This document shows, one piece after another, positions 23,269 through 23,876 of a stretch of 23,876 bases of DNA. Origin of the DNA: an uncultured Collinsella sp. (GTDB lineage: Bacteria; Actinomycetota; Coriobacteriia; Coriobacteriales; Coriobacteriaceae); the NCBI GenBank assembly GCA_900544385.1, contig UQVD01000020.1, forward strand, positions 1-23,876. Reading direction: 5' to 3'. Under the pieces are notes generated by a model, which saw only the letters and a list, made by a program, of their open reading frames with translations, had not been told where the DNA came from and ran no database searches. The stretch's first letter is position 1; every line of letters starts with the position of its first letter. The translations under genes were made by a program, and so were the position numbers.

Positions 23269-23340
23269 CCCAAAGATTGTTGAGACGGTCAACTTCGGTT
23301 GGCCGTCTTTTTTGTCGCCCTTTCATGGGTTCGAACCCGT
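23252..23340 (+). repeat. First copy of direct repeat: tRNA-Lys 3' end plus terminator
   Basis: This 89-bp segment runs from the tRNA T arm through the terminator to a palindromic GGGTTCGAACCC. It recurs as an 88-bp diverged copy at 23431-23518. The first 42 bases (through GGTCAACT) are identical in both copies; differences cluster in the terminator loop and the bases just after it. Confidence 0.9.
23283..23313 (+). terminator. tRNA-Lys terminator, first copy
   Basis: AGACGGTCAAC pairs with GTTGGCCGTCT around a TTCG tetraloop, followed by six T residues. Confidence 0.9.
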
Positions 23341-23430
23341 CGGGGCGCGGAGCTGAGTAAACGCGTGAGCGTTTGCCAGCGCAGCGCGCAAGGCGCGAAA
23401 GCGCCGCAGCGGCCGCCTGCGAAGCAGGCT
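23341..23430. repeat. tRNA-linked hairpin array (copy B)
   Basis: A 90-nt GC-rich block between the two direct repeats with three hairpins: 23359-23374 (AAACGC-GTGA-GCGTTT), 23392-23405 (GGCGC-GAAA-GCGCC) and 23415-23429 (GCCTGC-GAA-GCAGGC). Order, stem cores and the TGCGAAGCA core of the last hairpin match copy A at 14617-14693. The duplicated tRNA end begins two bases after the last hairpin. No coding sequence is supported here. Confidence 0.75.
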
Positions 23431-23518
23431 GAACCCCTGACGGCCCACCCAAAGATTGTTGAGACGGTCAACTCCGGTTGGTCGCTTTTTTGTTGCCGGT
23501 GCACGGGTTCGAACCCGT
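23431..23518 (+). repeat. Second copy of direct repeat: tRNA-Lys 3' end plus terminator
   Basis: It repeats the last 17 bases of tRNA-Lys and the following terminator. It is 88 bp long and ends in the 16-nt palindrome ACGGGTTCGAACCCGT (23503-23518). It cannot encode a tRNA because the 5' half is absent. Confidence 0.9.
23463..23491 (+). terminator. Terminator in second repeat copy
   Basis: GGTCAAC pairs with GTTGGTC-type bases around TCCG, with wobble and weaker outer pairs than the first copy, followed by six T residues (23486-23491). Confidence 0.7.
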
Positions 23519-23876
23519 ATCTAGCTATATATAAGAACGCTTGGCGAACAAAACCCGCCTTTTACCGATGGGAAACAAATAACTGATGCCTTTGGAGTAA
23601 AGTAGCGCTCCAGAGATGACCGATGTCTCAATACACATAAAACAGCTGGTCATCGCCAATATCAGAAGCCAATGCTTCAGTTATAACCTCAGAGACGCGA
23701 CTGAGGGACATATTCATTTGTGAACAAAATATGGAGTGCCAGATTCCCGCCCCCGGGACCCCTCCGGTCTGGCAATATATTTCCTTGCCGCGCGGCCCGG
23801 TCGGACCGGATCAGCCGCAAAGCGTGCACCTTGAGAACCGGATACTGCGAGGATGGACACACCAGATGTGTCGCAT
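23519..23876 (+). promoter_or_regulatory. Gene-free region, probable rRNA operon promoter/leader
   Basis: About 358 bases with no plausible gene. The first 200 bases are AT-rich, as upstream of strong promoters. Inverted repeats are GATGACC/GGTCATC (23615-23621, 23648-23654), CCTCAG/CTGAGG (23687-23692, 23701-23706), TGCCAGA/TCTGGCA (23737-23743, 23768-23774) and GACACA/TGTGTC (23856-23861, 23867-23872). TGCACCTTGAGAAC (23825-23838) resembles a boxA antitermination site, and a CTTGAGAACCGGATA-like phrase is typical just before rRNA genes in Gram-positive bacteria. The 16S gene itself is not in the window. No clear -35/-10 pair was found. Confidence 0.45.

Noticed and set aside
23207..23452. 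Minus-strand open frame containing GRQGFEPWTLGLK
   Set aside because: A classic false protein produced by translating the reverse strand of a tRNA gene.

Overview
The window looks like chromosomal DNA of a high-GC Gram-positive gut actinobacterium of the class Coriobacteriia, most like Collinsella. This rests on codon and protein style, the mix of families (tandem WYL regulators, a TSCPD-domain protein, an LPXTG thioester adhesin, M29 aminopeptidase) and recall of such genomes. No database search was possible. Genes sit on both strands, with strong AGGAG-type ribosome sites and recurring TACAAT/TATACT -10 elements.

Layout. 1-2216: a 3' terminator and a parS-like palindrome follow rlmN (minus), which diverges from ddl (plus). 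2210-7027: ddl overlaps a large DnaQ-exonuclease/DinG-helicase fusion. Its stop codon interlocks with that of a minus-strand pair of WYL-domain regulators arranged like PafB-PafC. 7226-10657: a membrane protein with a split, apparently inactive M28 peptidase fold carrying a ~660-residue acidic, disordered insertion, followed by a 72-residue one-pass membrane protein and a strong terminator. 10724-14155 (minus): a sortase-anchored surface adhesin with a thioester domain and about six Cna-B/SpaA-like repeats. 14453-14719: tRNA-Gly(CCC), its terminator and a hairpin array ending in a copy of the tRNA 3' end. 14822-17771: purB, a small TSCPD protein and a Tat-type lipoprotein. 17925-20224: an OmpR-type two-component system. 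20334-21797: purC and a coupled two-helix membrane protein. 21887-23167: an M29 metallo-aminopeptidase. 23196-23518: tRNA-Lys(TTT) with a second hairpin array and an 88-89 bp duplication of the tRNA 3' end plus terminator. 23520-23876: non-coding DNA that looks like an rRNA operon leader.

Most genes are housekeeping: rRNA/tRNA methylation, cell wall, DNA repair, purine synthesis, peptide breakdown. The most novel signals are (i) the two tRNA-linked hairpin arrays, which share three hairpins in the same order, with compensatory stem changes around a conserved TGCGAAGCA core, and lie between a tRNA and a duplicate of its 3' end; (ii) the degenerate M28-like membrane protein and its small partner; and (iii) a DinG that appears to combine a 3'-5' exonuclease with iron-sulfur cysteines.
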